From: Pyxicephalus adspersus
Taxonomy: Eukaryota > Chordata > Amphibia > Anura > Pyxicephalidae
DNA length: 64,000 nt
Direction of reading: 5' to 3'
NCBI RefSeq assembly: GCF_032062135.1
Contig: NC_092861.1
Location: 118,353,555 to 118,417,554, forward strand
A program made the translations under genes and the position numbers. The notes under the pieces are model-generated. The model was not told the DNA's origin, made no database searches, and saw only the letters and a program-made list of their open reading frames with translations. This document shows positions 11,603 through 23,110 of the stretch, one piece after another. How positions within the stretch are numbered: the stretch's first letter is position 1; each line of letters opens with the position of its first letter.

Positions 11603-14600
11603 CTATAGGGGAAATACAGATTTTGGCATTAGTATTACTACAATATGTTTAAAATAAAAAAAATGAAACACATGAAAAATAAAACAATCCCATGTATTTC
11701 TGATTCTGCATGTCTTCCCCAATTCCCCAGTAAATACCAAGGCATGCTTTGACGCAAGTCAAAGGAATGGAGGTGTACTACTTTTTTCTCTTGGAAATTT
11801 TCACTACTTCAGTTTGTAAAAGCACACCGTTTTTTAGCAACTTATGTAAAATAATTTTCATTTTTACAGATATTTCCCATGTTGTATACAACCTAAGTTA
11901 TGCATAATAATTTATCTTGACCGAGGTCGTTTAGGGGTACCCGAATCCACTGCTCACTTCTTGACCATTATCATGATTCCCACAAATCTTACAATATAAT
12001 AAGACAACATAACACTTACATAGGATGAAATTAAAATCATTTTATTATTAATAGCATACAAAATAATACATAAAATGAAACATGAAAATAAAAACTATAA
12101 CAGCATACTTAGATTTTGCTGTTCCTTGAAGCCACTATAAGTACCCATTACACACATCTTAGCTCATGGCCTAACCATATACCAAAACAAAAAATAATAA
12201 TAAGTATAATATAATACTTTTAGTATTGAAACAATTTGTTCTATATGATTGGAGACCATTTACTACATCTAGTGGGTAAATCACTAGCAGTTGTTGTAGA
12301 GAACTTTAAAACTCTCCTCTGATGGTGCCCAGGGTTTTTGCCATATGGTGTAAGTATGCACAGCATATTTGCACAATATAGAAGACTTACCTGCCAAATG
12401 GATCCGTTCAGCATCTTTACCCAGCCTTCTTCTGGGTCATTTGCCCTTGAACAGTTTCTTTGCCCAGGCTGGGATGGTATGACTCCTTCCTGTGCATGAA
12501 CATGAGAATAAATTTATTCCAGCACCTTGCAGATGCTGATCCACTGTATACACTGAGCAGCCTAGTGTAAAAAAAAAACTAAAAAAAAGTCTGCAAAAAC
12601 GTGCCTGCAGCAACATTTATAAAAAGGACTTTTCCCAAAATCTCTTAGTAGCAAGAGATGAAAATGGACAATGTAGCCCTAAAGAAGAAGCTAAATGAAC
12701 TTCAATGATCCGCCTGTGACGGATAGTATACCGGTAGAACTCAGACCGAGGAAATTAAGTGGACTTTCAGACTTCAGTAGTCACATTTTCTGGACAATTA
12801 GTTCACTGATTGATTTTATGTCCTGCCTGGAAACTCTTCTTAATGTCCTTAACATGCATTAGGAAGGAAATGTTTCAGAAACCTTCCATGCTCCTTTTAT
12901 GCTCACAATGGATTTGGTGGCTCCTAACTACCTTGGATGTGCTGATCAGTTTTTATCAACAGGTGCTCAGTACCTGCCTGTGTAAACACCAGCTGCTTTT
13001 CATATCTCTTCACCACTTGCTATACCCAACACAAGCTGACAAAAAACACATGCGGTCTAATTCATGGTCATAAATACTGTAATTCTCACTTGAATGGGTG
13101 CGCCTGCATATTTTAGAAAACATGTAAAATCAATAAGGCAGAATCTGTTTAAATTGATTGCATATATATCATACTGTGTAAATGCCTATAGAGATTATAG
13201 AAATATGTGCCATATAATGACCACAAAGTATATTACACAGTAAGGTGCAGATTAATTGTTATTAGAAATCAACTCTATATCTGCGGAGATATGGTTACCA
13301 GGCAGCCCTTCTGTAATTAACAAATTCCATTGAAGGTGGGCTTATACAAACCATAACTTTTTGGGAGAAGCATTAGAAAGTTTTTTGGCTTTTTTTTGTG
13401 TATGGATAAAATAAACATTTAATGAGGAATGGGTACACTGCCATTGCTAACTTGCTGGATGTCTGGTTCCTTGGCCAAACTCTGACATAAGGCAACTGGG
13501 AAGACCCGTCTTCATCAGCTCCCAGAAGTGTTCTACAAAAATCTCTATATCCATGAAGGACAGAGAGAATAATGAATGGGTAGATGGGTTAATGGGTTGG
13601 GGGGAGAAGGGATTAAAAGAGGTGTAGGAAGAAACCCTAAAGAGAAGATGGATGGAGAAACACAAGTGTTTGACCTTAGGAGCCCAATCTGTAGGTTCTG
13701 GAGTCTTAAGAGGTAGAACAGGCCCAAAATATGTCTAAAGATCAACCACACCTGTCTTCTTCCAAAATATAAAAGTTAGTGAAAAACAACTGTAACTAAA
13801 CTTGTAAGACTGTTGTCTCAAACAATCAAGTGCCCCTTCTTGCTGTTGCTCAAGAGGTAATATATGACAATAAAGCACACCTGATATTAGTATTTTGTTG
13901 CAACAATTTCAGGTTTTTCTACCTAGAATGCCATGGCAAAACACAGAACTAATAACAGCTGGCAATGCCAATCTGCAGCTTTGAGAACAAACAAGATAAC
14001 TTCAAAAATGTATTCAAAGGCACATGGATAAAAGAGAGAAAAGTCCTGCCCTTATATAAAACATTAGTAAGTTATTATCATATACATATAATGCATTTGG
14101 AAAAAAGGTTATAGAGATCAACTATCCTACTTGTAGTCCACAGGATGCATCCGGCCCACCAGACCACTTATTGTGGCCCACATACATATGAAAATGTCTT
14201 TATTGCAAGAGATGACCAAATGTATGACTATCTTCCAGAGGAGCTGGTTTTAGATTAGGTTAGGTACACATGTTCAATAATTGTTGTTGAAAAGAATCTT
14301 TCACGGTCCTTTCCAACAACAAAAGACTGAAAGCAATGTACATACATCACCGTTCTGCTCTATGGAGAGGGGGAGAACGACGGAGCGACACCCCACTGCG
14401 CTCTCTCCCCTTCACTTGTATTATGATCAATTGTGGATCCGCCAGGTTGGATCCATGAACAATGTCGTACAAGCATCTTCCGACATGTCTATGTAGCGTT
14501 GATTTAAGAAATAGCTGGACGTGTTTGTAAACAGAAAAACAGAATTGATTGAATTAGAACTCCAGCCAAAAAAAGTTCAAATGAATAGCCCTTTGAAAGA

Positions 14601-17600
14601 TAATATAACGATCCATCCCACCCATCCCAGCCTGTAACTGGTTAGTTTGTCTACTTTTCTTGTATTTAAAAAATAGGTTGAACAATGTACAAATGATTAC
14701 AGAGATGCATTTTGCTGTTCCTTTTATATCTGTCTAGGGTTCAACTTTTGCTAATCGTTGTAGAATATCAACCCAAGGAATTATCTGATTTGTTGTCTGT
14801 TTTTAGGTATCAGACAGATTTTTTTCTTGTTAGAGCAAATTGGACCATTATTTAAAAGAACTGATACAAGTTTGTTTCCATCAGTAAATAAATGCAGTGT
14901 TAGAAGCTGATCTACATAAATCTTTTGTTCACCCTATATAGCTATAAATGAATCATATGATATTACTGCTTTGTATTCCCCCTTTTCATTACTTTTATAC
15001 CACTTTCAAGTTCTTTTTCTAAAGCATTATTCTTATTTTCTTTCTTTTAATGAGTAGAGACTTTGTCACACAACCATATGTTTTGCTCTAATGGTGTTGT
15101 AGGTCCTCATGTATCATGCTCATTACAGCTAAGTAGTAATAGCCTGAAAAAATCTACAAGCCCCAAGGTGAAAAGGGACATTGGTATAAGCTTGTCCTTC
15201 ACAAACACCAATTTTCTGATGAAAGGGTGAATTAGTAATTTTTTACTTGTTCAAACCACGACACAAGAAAGACACAAAGGCTGTTATTACTGACATCTCC
15301 TATAGACAGTTACTGGATTGTCACATTGGCCCTCTTGCTTTATTACTTGAGTCACTGCCCACTAACGATTATGCAAAATAGGACTTTCTCCAAATCTGTC
15401 CATGTATATTTGTGGCATCTCCTTCATGCTGTACTGTTGTATTCTTTTCAATTTCTTCTTCAGTTATCGGGAAACTAATGCAACTTGGGTGCCGGATGTT
15501 GTCCCAGATTATCTCACATGGGGCCCAATCTATTAAAGCTCATCAAGACTGAGGAGATAGATTATCAAGGGAGGACCTGGGTGATCCAGCAAACCCAGAT
15601 TGAATCTGGTTCAGGATTGAAAATCTTTGACAAACAATAGTAAATCATTTTTAAGAAACCTGTTCCAGGTTTGCTGGATCACCCAGGGTCACTTATGATA
15701 ATCTTGGGTAACTTTAATACATTAAAGTGTTTTCTGTTTCTCTATTTAGTTGATACACACCAGTAGAATTTCCAATTGCAGACCAGGTGGAATGGGCATA
15801 TTTTGGGACTTTGTGGCTGGTATCACTGGGCTTCTCTAAAAAAGTTTGAGTTTGAGTTCCTAATTTTTACTTAGCAGTGTGCAAACTCCTGTCACGTTTT
15901 GTTGAGTCTTTGGGCCTGATTTAATAAAGCTCTCCAAGGCTGGAGAAGATACACTTTCATCAGTGAACCTGGGTGATCCAGAGACAGAAGTAAGAGGAAA
16001 CATATGCAGAGACACAATCAGTAACAAACTGACTCAATCTAAACATGCACAGAGACACAATCGTTACAGCACTCTGTACTGACACAAACAGAAACGTGCA
16101 GAGACACAATCAGTAACATACTGACACAACCAGCACAACATGTACAGAACACTCAGCACCATACTGTCCAAACCCAAAAGCATGTCTACAGAGCTACCGC
16201 AAAAATACAGAACTTCAAGAGTATTTTACTGACAGCAGTAAGAATACTTCCACTTCTTCAATCAGCTTGAATATAAAGCAGCACATTATCCTTTATTTCT
16301 TATGATGTACATACAAAGAATCTTTACTCCTAGGCACCTCTGTGGCACTAAGTGCAAAGAATGCTGTTATTGATGCTAGAGGGTGGGAAAATGAGAGCAG
16401 CATTGTCTCAGGTCATTCAGTAGCAGGAAAGGGCAAAGGAAAGGGGGAGAACTGAATATTTTATTAAGCATTATGATCAATGGGCAGCATGCATTGCTAC
16501 TGGCGGGCATGGCTTGTTTAGCCTAGATTGGAATCCTGGGAGTTGTGATATGAAGACAGGCCAGCTATTAAATTTCTTGGCAAAAATCAATACAGTTGAC
16601 ATTCAAAAATCCGGAAAACTCTGGACCTAAGGTGTGCCATATTTTCGAAAATTCCAGATTTTTGAAGGGTATACTTACCTCCATACACAGGCCAGGCTTT
16701 CCTTCAGCACCTGTGGACATCTGGCATAGTTCCAGGGAGCAGGCAGCAGGGAAGTGTATTTAGGTTAGCAAGCAAGACCTAACAGCTGTTTCTGCAGAAC
16801 AGCGCCATTAAAAAATCAGTGGCCAAACAGTGTACTACAGTCCCTGTATTGAAAATGCGATCCAAAATTATTGCCAGAAAACTGAAGGATCCGAATTATT
16901 GGTGGCCGGATTTTCGAACTGTATTTAAATTCTTATTCTGTAATTTAAATTCTAATTAAATTTAAATACATAAGTTAATTAAATTCTGTATTTAAACTGT
17001 ATTTAAATTATTTTAACATATTTTTAAGAATTTTGAAAGTTTAAAATTTGGGCAACTTTAATTTACAACCTCCCTAGCAATGTCAAAATCTGATTCACTC
17101 TTTCCCGCCCGTACATTCCTTTTAACCCATCTCTGTGATAGGCTGTCTCACTGGCTAATACAGGTTTTAAAAAGAAAGACGGCTTTCACATTGCTAAGAA
17201 ATAAAAGTTTACTTCTATTTTCAGATGTTTGGCGGCACATGACTGCATTTTAATTATGCTGGTAGTTTAGCAGGTCAAACTGACAGATGGAAATATAAAT
17301 TAATTCTGCATTGTTTATACATCAACACTTCCATTGACATTGATGTGATTTTTCAACACTCCAGAAACTTTAGTGGCTGCAACATCAGCTTTTACCAGAG
17401 CTGACAAAATAACACTGAGCATATTAGTGTAGGTCTAACCAAAGCCATTGGAGTCAATGGTTGCACCAGAAGAACAGAGTTGTCATTTTTTTGGGTCACC
17501 AGAATGACCCAGAAGTCTAGTATGGGAGTGGTTGGGAAGCACTTTCCATTTGCAGTTTGGTAGCGGCATGGTTCCTTGCATTACATTTTGTTTGTGGCCC

Positions 17601-20600
17601 TGCAGTTACTTTTTCTTTTTTGGAGGAAGAACTGCACTGATTTATATGAATGAAGCAGGGCAGTATAGGAAAACCTTGCATTTTGATGAAAGGTCCAATT
17701 TACCCTCCCTGGCAGTAAGAATATTTGAGTATTTTTACATGTCAAATTGGTACATTTGACATGTAAATATACTTCTAATTTTAAATTTCCTCCGACACAC
17801 GCATGCTGCCCACATACACGTCACATACCAGGCCAGCATCTACATCCCCTAGTTATTATTATTATTATTAATAAACAGGATTTATATAGCGTCAACATAT
17901 TACGCAGCGCTGTACATTAAATAGGGGTTGCAAATGACAGACTAATACAGACAGTGATACAGGAGGAGAGGACCCTGCCTCAAACAGCTTACAATCTAGT
18001 AGACTCACATCTTCAACACTTACAGGCCGGGATGCGAGCAGATGCCGGCCGGGCATCACCAAGTGGACACACATGCTGGGCCGGCATCGCTGGAGAACAC
18101 CGCGGGCTTGTGAGCACCAGGTAAGTCCTCAATGCCACCCCGAGCCACACCCAGGAATACTGTAAGGGGGGTTAAGGCCGGGTCTACATGGACATTTTAA
18201 AAAAAACGCATGTTAACGTTCCTGCATACACAGCCAAACTTCCATACTCACATTCAACTGTATTGGGGAAGTTGGGAAGCACTTTTTGCAAGCATTTGCA
18301 TGGTTGCATCTCTGTTGTGTTTGTGACACATTTTATGAAGGTGACGTGAAGGTAACCTATGCAGGTTGCTTTTTCTCTTCTAGAGGAAGATCTGCACAGT
18401 ACATATAGTATAGTAAATAAAATCTAATTATATTATTTTGAATAGCCAATCATTTTATTATTTTTAAACAGGATTAAAATAGCGCCAACATATTACGCAG
18501 CCCTGTACATTAAATAGGGGTTTCAGATAGAGACACGAGAGGCGGGGAGGACCCTGTCCTGCAGGGCTTACAATCTAGGCGCAGGGGGAAGTAACACACA
18601 AAGAGAGGGATGTGTAATGGTGGGAAGTTGTGAGGGTTTTAAAAGACAGAAGAGGGGTAGACAGAACAACATATGCAAGAAAATAGTTTTGCTTACATGT
18701 GATTGGATGATTAAGGTGAACACAACTATTTTCACAGAGCTGAGTGAATATTCTCTACTTCATTTGTAATTGAACATTATTCAGTTGCAAGATTTTCAAC
18801 ATATGTTTATACAGAAATACTGGCAGGAAGATGGCAGATGGATATTGCATGAACAGCTCAGCACATGCTATTATTTTGTTCCTGGCACAGACAACCCAGA
18901 AAACTTGTTCTCAGATCACAGCACATATACTATGGGCAGACATTGCAGGCTGGGAGTAACACGTGACATGAGCATTCTTCTCAAGGGTACACGCCCACTC
19001 TATAGACATCTTAACCAATCAGAAGCCGAATCCGGACCCATCCCCCAACTCCTTAGAGTTTAGCAACAGCCAGGTCATTGGTATGACACTTTAACTCTTT
19101 CATTGCCAGATCCAACTTCTGCAAACTGATAACTAAAAGCAATGCGAAGATCAACACTGCAGACAATGCAATAACCTATTGCTATAACTTTTATGTCATT
19201 ATAGAAATATAGAGTATGATGCAATCCAGAAATAGTGATAATGGCTGCAAAAAGTTCAATGCACTACTAGAAGTTATACTATTATTATTATTCCTAATAT
19301 TTTTATAATTAATATTATTATTAATAATAATAATAATAATAACAGGATTTATATAGCGCTAACATATTACATAGCGCTGTACATTAAATAGGGGTTGCAA
19401 ATGACAGACGGATACAGGCACGGGAGAAGAGGACCCTTCCCCGAAGAGCTTACAATCCAGGAGAAAGTACATATCATACAAAATAATAATTTATTTTGCA
19501 AAAGTAGTAATGCATATTGTGTATTTGTAGCAGATTTCTGCAAGCGTCGATCCATATGGCATCAAACCATTCTGAGATGCAGAAAATCAGCAAATGTATA
19601 ATCTGATCTGATTTACAGAATGTGTATTTGTATCCCTATTTATTTAATGTAATATTTAAATGTGTTTAATTTAATAATAATGTGCATAGGGATCAGCCAC
19701 TGTATGACCAAGCAGGGGGTAAGACAGTTCAATGGCAGGCTATGAACTCATGCTGCTAATAAAAGTCTCTGCAAACATTTATGACATCTGTTTCTGCAAA
19801 AACACAAAACAGAAACCTCAAGACAAGTTATGCCATATGCCAATGTCATTATATAAATATATATATGTGTAGTCTGTATTCTTTCATAAAGGCATGATTG
19901 TAAGCTCTTCAGGGCAGGGTGCTCTCCTCCCCCTGTGTCTGTATCTGTCTGTCATTTGCAACCCCTATTTAATGTACAGCGCTACGTAATATGTTGGCGC
20001 TATATATATCCTGTTTATTATTATTATTATAATTATTAATAATAGTTATATTAATAATTCTTGTTACAGAGTGGCAGCAGTCTGTGGTCTGATGACAAGT
20101 GACTCATTAAAAACAAAATCATGCATGCACCAAGTGTCATCATTAACAACCCTGCCTTGTGATTATCCAGGCAGCCAACTCTCAAATGCATGCAGAATAT
20201 GGCTTCAAAGAGGCTGCAGGAGATCAAAAGTAATAAAATGCAATAAAAGATGCAAAAATAGGAAATTGGTAATGATAAGCAATGCTTTAGCAACCTTACT
20301 GATCACCACTCACCAGATACATTTAACTGACCACCAAGGAACCATCTGACTCTCCCTTGACTGAAGTCACAATCTTTAACAATCTGATGTGGCTTTACCC
20401 AAGTCAGTCTCTCCCTGGCCAGGACCCCCCAGAATGTCTCAGGATCCTCCAGAGAGAATTGCAATAGGTCCTGGTAGCTGTTCACATTGGATAAGGCAGT
20501 GGCCTCTGGCATGTAGGAATGGACATCCCATTGAGGTTGCACAGCTGGTTGGACTTTCTGCTTCTGGTAGGAGACAGTGATTCTGGCACTAAGCCTTCTC

Positions 20601-20680
20601 CATGGGCAAATTCTTGAAGGTGTTGATTGCTTAGTGAAAAGTTGGTGCAGGAGAAGTCTACTTGTAAGGCTGACTGCCAT
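11506..20680 (-). CDS. ACSS1: ACSS1, mitochondrial acetyl-CoA synthetase, 5' part only (exons 1-2)
   Basis: ACSS1 ligates acetate to CoA with ATP in the mitochondrial matrix, making acetyl-CoA for the TCA cycle. Only the first 154 codons plus a split Arg codon are visible, at 20680-20314 and 11602-11506, separated by an 8711-bp intron. Exon 1 has an Arg/Ser-rich presequence and the N-terminal ACS domain. Exon 2 continues it with NCLDKHV and LIWERDEPGTE, near-identical to vertebrate ACSS1. The AMP-binding core (roughly 500 further residues in the family) is not seen and must lie in the gap at 8405-9125, before base 1, or have been missed. ACSS1 next to VSX1 on the same strand matches the human arrangement. 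ACSS2, the cytosolic paralogue, is less likely given the presequence and the location. Confidence 0.93.
11603..14254. other. ACSS1 intron 1, proximal part, no repeat recognised
   Basis: Mostly unique sequence. Two stretches look faintly coding but match no family I know: minus strand 12409-12475, which ends in a good donor (CAG|GTAAGT at about 12389), and plus strand 12717-12980, which is broken by a stop. See the rejected list. Confidence 0.5.
14255..14502. mobile_element. MITE copy with ACGTACACA-type ends, internal GC-rich core
   Basis: Shares the segment GAGAGGGGGAGAACGACGGAG...CTCTCTCCCCTTCACTT and a GGATCCGCCAGGTTGGATCC core with the element at 30860-31094. The ends read GGTACACATG on the left and CATGTCTATGTAGCG on the right. 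It is an old, diverged copy inside ACSS1 intron 1. Confidence 0.6.
15520..15727. mobile_element. Palindromic MITE copy (GGGCC...GATTTATTAAAG family)
   Basis: Begins GGGGCCCAATCTATTAAAGC. It contains the paired segments GACCTGGGTGATCCAGCAAA and TTTGCTGGATCACCCAGGGT, and ends TAACTTTAATACATTAAAG. Both halves are present, so it can fold on itself. It is diverged from the copies at 45431 and 57799. Confidence 0.75.
15912..15982. mobile_element. Half copy of the palindromic MITE
   Basis: TGGGCCTGATTTAATAAAGC through GTGAACCTGGGTGATCCAG, ending abruptly where a tandem repeat begins at 15983. Only the left arm is present. Confidence 0.75.
15983..16165. repeat. Degenerate ~45-bp tandem repeat
   Basis: Three imperfect units each carry GCAGAGACACAATCAGTAACA or GCACAGAGACACAATCGTTACA followed by ACTGAC(A)CAA. 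They start near 16003, 16046 and 16095, and abut the truncated MITE arm. Confidence 0.65.
16593..16921. mobile_element. pogo/Tigger-like non-autonomous element with TA target
   Basis: The left end CAGTTGACATTCAAAAATCC and the right end ATTTTCGAACTG (inverse CAGTTCGAAAATCCGG) form imperfect terminal inverted repeats. A TA dinucleotide flanks both sides (16591-16592 and 16922-16923). CAGTT...ATCCGG ends and a TA duplication are typical of pogo/Tigger elements. No transposase is present. Confidence 0.7.
17705..18185. mobile_element. TTAA-type element (CCCTCCCTGG end) interrupted by an L2-like tail
   Basis: The left end TTACCCTCCCTGGCAGTAAG and the right end CCGAGCCACACCCAGG...GGGGGTTAA resemble the termini of the element at 41195-42185. 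The internal part is GC-rich with GCCGGC repeats. The piggyBac-like label rests on TTAA at the right end and on my memory of related vertebrate elements. The insertion at 17850-17998 splits it. Confidence 0.5.
17850..17998 (-). mobile_element. L2-like 3' tail nested in a TTAA-type element
   Basis: (ATT)n then AATAAACAGGATTTATATAG...GCAGCGCTGTACATTAAATAGG...GGACCCTGCC...CAGCTTACAATCTAG. In plus orientation the family reads CTAGATTGTAAGCTCTTCGG...GGGCAGGG...TGGCGCTATATAAATCC, which resembles vertebrate L2 3' ends. It is about 150 bp and well preserved. Confidence 0.75.
18455..18580 (-). mobile_element. L2-like 3' tail
   Basis: AACAGGATTAAAATAGCGCC through GGGCTTACAATCTAGGCG. It has a different spacer from the copy at 17850, so it is a separate insertion. 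Confidence 0.75.
19285..19463 (-). mobile_element. L2-like 3' tail with long (ATT/AAT)n end
   Basis: ATT-rich run 19285-19342, then AACAGGATTTATATAGCGC through GAGCTTACAATCCAGG. A good copy of the tail family within ACSS1 intron 1. Confidence 0.8.
19892..20052 (+). mobile_element. L2-like 3' tail with (TTA)n end
   Basis: Plus-strand copy: ATTGTAAGCTCTTCAGGGC, CATTTGCAACCCCTATTTAA, AATATGTTGGCGCTATATAT, then (ATT)n to 20052. It ends only about 260 bases from ACSS1 exon 1. Confidence 0.85.
20314..20680 (-). CDS. ACSS1: ACSS1 exon 1 (transit peptide and N-terminal domain)
   Basis: Residues 1-122 plus one base. Residues 1-36 start MAVSLTSRLLLHQLF and contain several Arg and Ser but no acidic residue, as in a mitochondrial presequence. 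About residues 68-122 form the acetyl-CoA synthetase N-terminal domain: FSLEDPETFWGVLARERL, then DCDFSQGRVRWFLGGQLNVS. The ATG has A at -3 and G at +4, a strong initiation context. The donor is TATCTG|GTGAGT. A decayed Leu/Arg-rich N-terminus is normal for this fast-evolving part. Confidence 0.93.
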
Positions 20681-21554
20681 TCTGACTAAGAAGCAATGAT
20701 TTTCAGAAGATCAGTGGAAAACTTGCACCATAACTTTCCAAAAGTGTCTAAAAAGTTTTAGCAGCTTCACTACTTGTGCTGATAACTGCAACTGCACTGT
20801 GCATCTGCTGGGGCTGCTAGAAATACTCTGGCCAAGAGCTCCTCCTTATTTCTTATCCAGGAAATAGAACACAAACTTTTTTTTTCTTTAATTCTCTTAC
20901 AGTTTATTGTCCCCTCTCTAATTCCTGTGTAAATGACACATGTACCTTGGTGTGTCATAGTTTTGTCTTGTTGCCAAACATTGCCGCCTTCTCATGGTTA
21001 TCTGCATGCAGATGCTTCTTTTTATCAGTTTCTGCAGGGACTATACTATCAACATACTGCCAAGGAGAAATTTTGCTTTGCACAGGGAAATACAATCCTA
21101 CATGTTATTAAAAACCAGCCGGGTATTGATAAGGCCCCATTCACACTTGTTGCATGCAGGAGGGACTATAAAGCGGAACTAAAGTTGGTTTATGAAAAGT
21201 GCTGACAGGCGGGCCGATCTTTCGAGAGAGGAGATTGTGGAAGTCAAAGATATTTCCAGCTGTCAAGAAGAACAGTTTTTGGGGGAATTGCTCTCACCTT
21301 CTTCAGGGCCCTAAAAGACAGAATGGCAGGACCAACAGTGGAAATTTCTGGGCCCCATACTAGGTAAACTTCCTGGGCCCCTATGACTAAACATTCCAGT
21401 ATTGTAAAAGTTAAGCTCTGTTGATACAGGAGTACCCCTCGTAACCCCCCATAGTGACCCTGTGGCAGGGAGTTGGGTGTTGTGCAGTAGGGGGTCGCTA
21501 TTTTAAATTTGCCAAAATCCAGTCTTGACTTTCAGCTTTCCTTTATGTGCACAC
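20681..21554. other. ACSS1 5' flank, no feature recognised
   Basis: Should contain the ACSS1 promoter and 5' UTR. No CpG-rich core or TATA box is evident. A short AAAGCGGAACTAAAG near 21170 matches the end of the TTAA-flanked element at 38010. Confidence 0.4.
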
Positions 21555-21709
21555 CAGGGGTGTAGTGGGGTGTAGTGGGGCGGGTACGGATGGGCACGCC
21601 GTGCCTTCACTTTTTTCGGGAATTAGGCATTTACATAACAATAATGCACATGCACGCTCGCCATGGATAATACTGTCACTCCTCTTCTTTTTTCAAAACT
21701 ACACCCTTG
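21555..21709. mobile_element. hAT-like MITE with perfect 8-bp target duplication
   Basis: The ends CAGGGGTGTAGT and ACTACACCCTTG are inverted repeats. The 8-bp direct repeat GTGCACAC lies immediately outside at 21547-21554 and 21710-21717. CAG-G termini with 8-bp duplications are the hAT hallmark. At 155 bp it is non-autonomous. Confidence 0.88.
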
Positions 21710-21722
21710 GTGCACACTAAGC

Positions 21723-21814
21723 CAGGGGTGGACATAGGGAGGTGCAACATATGCACAAGGGCCCTGGACCTTCCTCAGCCAACAGGGGCCCGCTGTTGGC
21801 TACATCCACCTCTG
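21723..21814. mobile_element. Second hAT-like MITE with 8-bp target duplication
   Basis: The ends CAGGGGTGGACATAG and CTACATCCACCTCTG are inverted repeats. The flanks CACTAAGC (21715-21722) and CACTGAGC (21815-21822) match at 7 of 8 bases. It is 92 bp long and its left duplication overlaps the right duplication of the preceding element by 3 bases. Confidence 0.85.
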
Positions 21815-22045
21815 CACTGAGCCACACAGACAAAGCACAGTGCTCAGTTTGCCATGCAGGGACAATGACAAACAAACCAAACCACACATGGGACTTTTAA
21901 GGCAACAAAAATATACTTTACAATCTAATTGAAATCAAAGCAATAAAAGTTCCATTTTAAATGTTCATAATAAAATAAAATAAAAACAAATCACCATCCT
22001 ATGTATATAATTAGTTCTCACAAGTCTCCCTAAATGATACATTTT

Positions 22046-22082
22046 CCTACGCGTTTCGCAGAAACTAAATCCGCTTCATCAG
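22046..22082 (-). other. CTGATGA...GAAA motif, hammerhead-like or repeat signature
   Basis: The minus strand reads CTGATGAAGCGG, a 9-base loop, then CTGCGAAACGCGTAGG. CTGATGA and GAAA are the hammerhead ribozyme core, and GCGG can pair with CTGC as stem II. There is an extra A after CTGATGA and no obvious stem III, so catalysis is doubtful. Similar motifs are common in some vertebrate retroelements. Confidence 0.3.
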
Positions 22083-22439
22083 AAGATCTCACATATAACA
22101 AAAATATTATAAGGTGAACATTCATAGTCACAAACATATTCATTCTGTTTTTTGGACAATCACACCTCTAAAAATATATAAACATTTTGCAGAGACAAAG
22201 ACATTTGCAGTTATGGCATCCTGGCCCAGTAAGGGAGGATTTCTGAAGAAGCAGCAAGAACAAATATAGACAATGTTGCATTTCACTAGAGGGGTTCACT
22301 AGCTATGTATGTACATCAAATTTATGTCATTGGAATCAACCTTTTGTGGTCATTTCCAGAGACACATGCATTGAACACACAGCAATGTTTAATTCTAACA
22401 AGAGGGAAGAATGAGTGGGAGGCTCCCTGCTGCATCCTC

Positions 22440-22590
22440 CACCATAGGAAATGACATTGATCATTCTGGTAGGTCATTTAGTGATCTGCCATGGCAGGCT
22501 AAATGACTTCAGAAGGGCTGCTGTACACTCACTAAATTATTGCCTGCCATTGGCGACAATTATCTATCATGTGTACGTAGCCTAAATCTG
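22440..22590. repeat. Fragment of an ACGTACACA-type MITE
   Basis: Ends GACAATTATCTATCATGTG then TACGTAGCCTAAA, like the right end of the element at 30860-31094 (GTGTGTACGTAGCTTTAG). The left end could not be defined. Confidence 0.4.
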
Positions 22591-23110
22591 CATCATAGTT
22601 TGAATATGCAGTGCTTGCTAGCATAATATAGTAAAAAGCCCTAAAAAATTATTTTTGTTAATAATATTTCATGCACGTGGTTCAAAATGAAATATGAATT
22701 TGCTTCATTTGTTCAGTTAAAAGATATTCCCTCTATTCTTCTGGATTTTACCCTCAGATACATTCCCAGTGACAGTGGTGGTCAGGGAAATTATAGACCG
22801 GAAACGCCTCTTATAGGGATCCTGGCAGCAATATAAACCTGACAGTAGTTCCAATACCTCACCGCTTTATCTAGATCTAAAAAAGGAAATTAGGTTGTAC
22901 TAAGTATATTAAAGTACATGCAGGCAAGAAATGACAGTAACACAGATTCACAGATTCTTGGCGCAATTAGCGTGTGTTCCATTTTTACCCAATATACAAC
23001 AATGCTACACATGGTACAACCTGAGCTCATAGAAAAAAATGGATCTTGGCTTGCTATCGGATTAGGGGTTTCCCTTGGAATAAACTTTTATTAAGTTATA
23101 GGAAGTAAAA

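Noticed and set aside
12389..12475. Minus-strand open stretch ending in a good donor, tested as an ACSS1 exon
   Set aside because: Translation does not resemble acetyl-CoA synthetase, and exon 1 joins exon 2 in perfect phase without it.
12717..12980. Plus-strand reading frame with one stop that looked protein-like
   Set aside because: No motif or family recognised, interrupted by TAG, and flanked by frame changes; length is compatible with chance.
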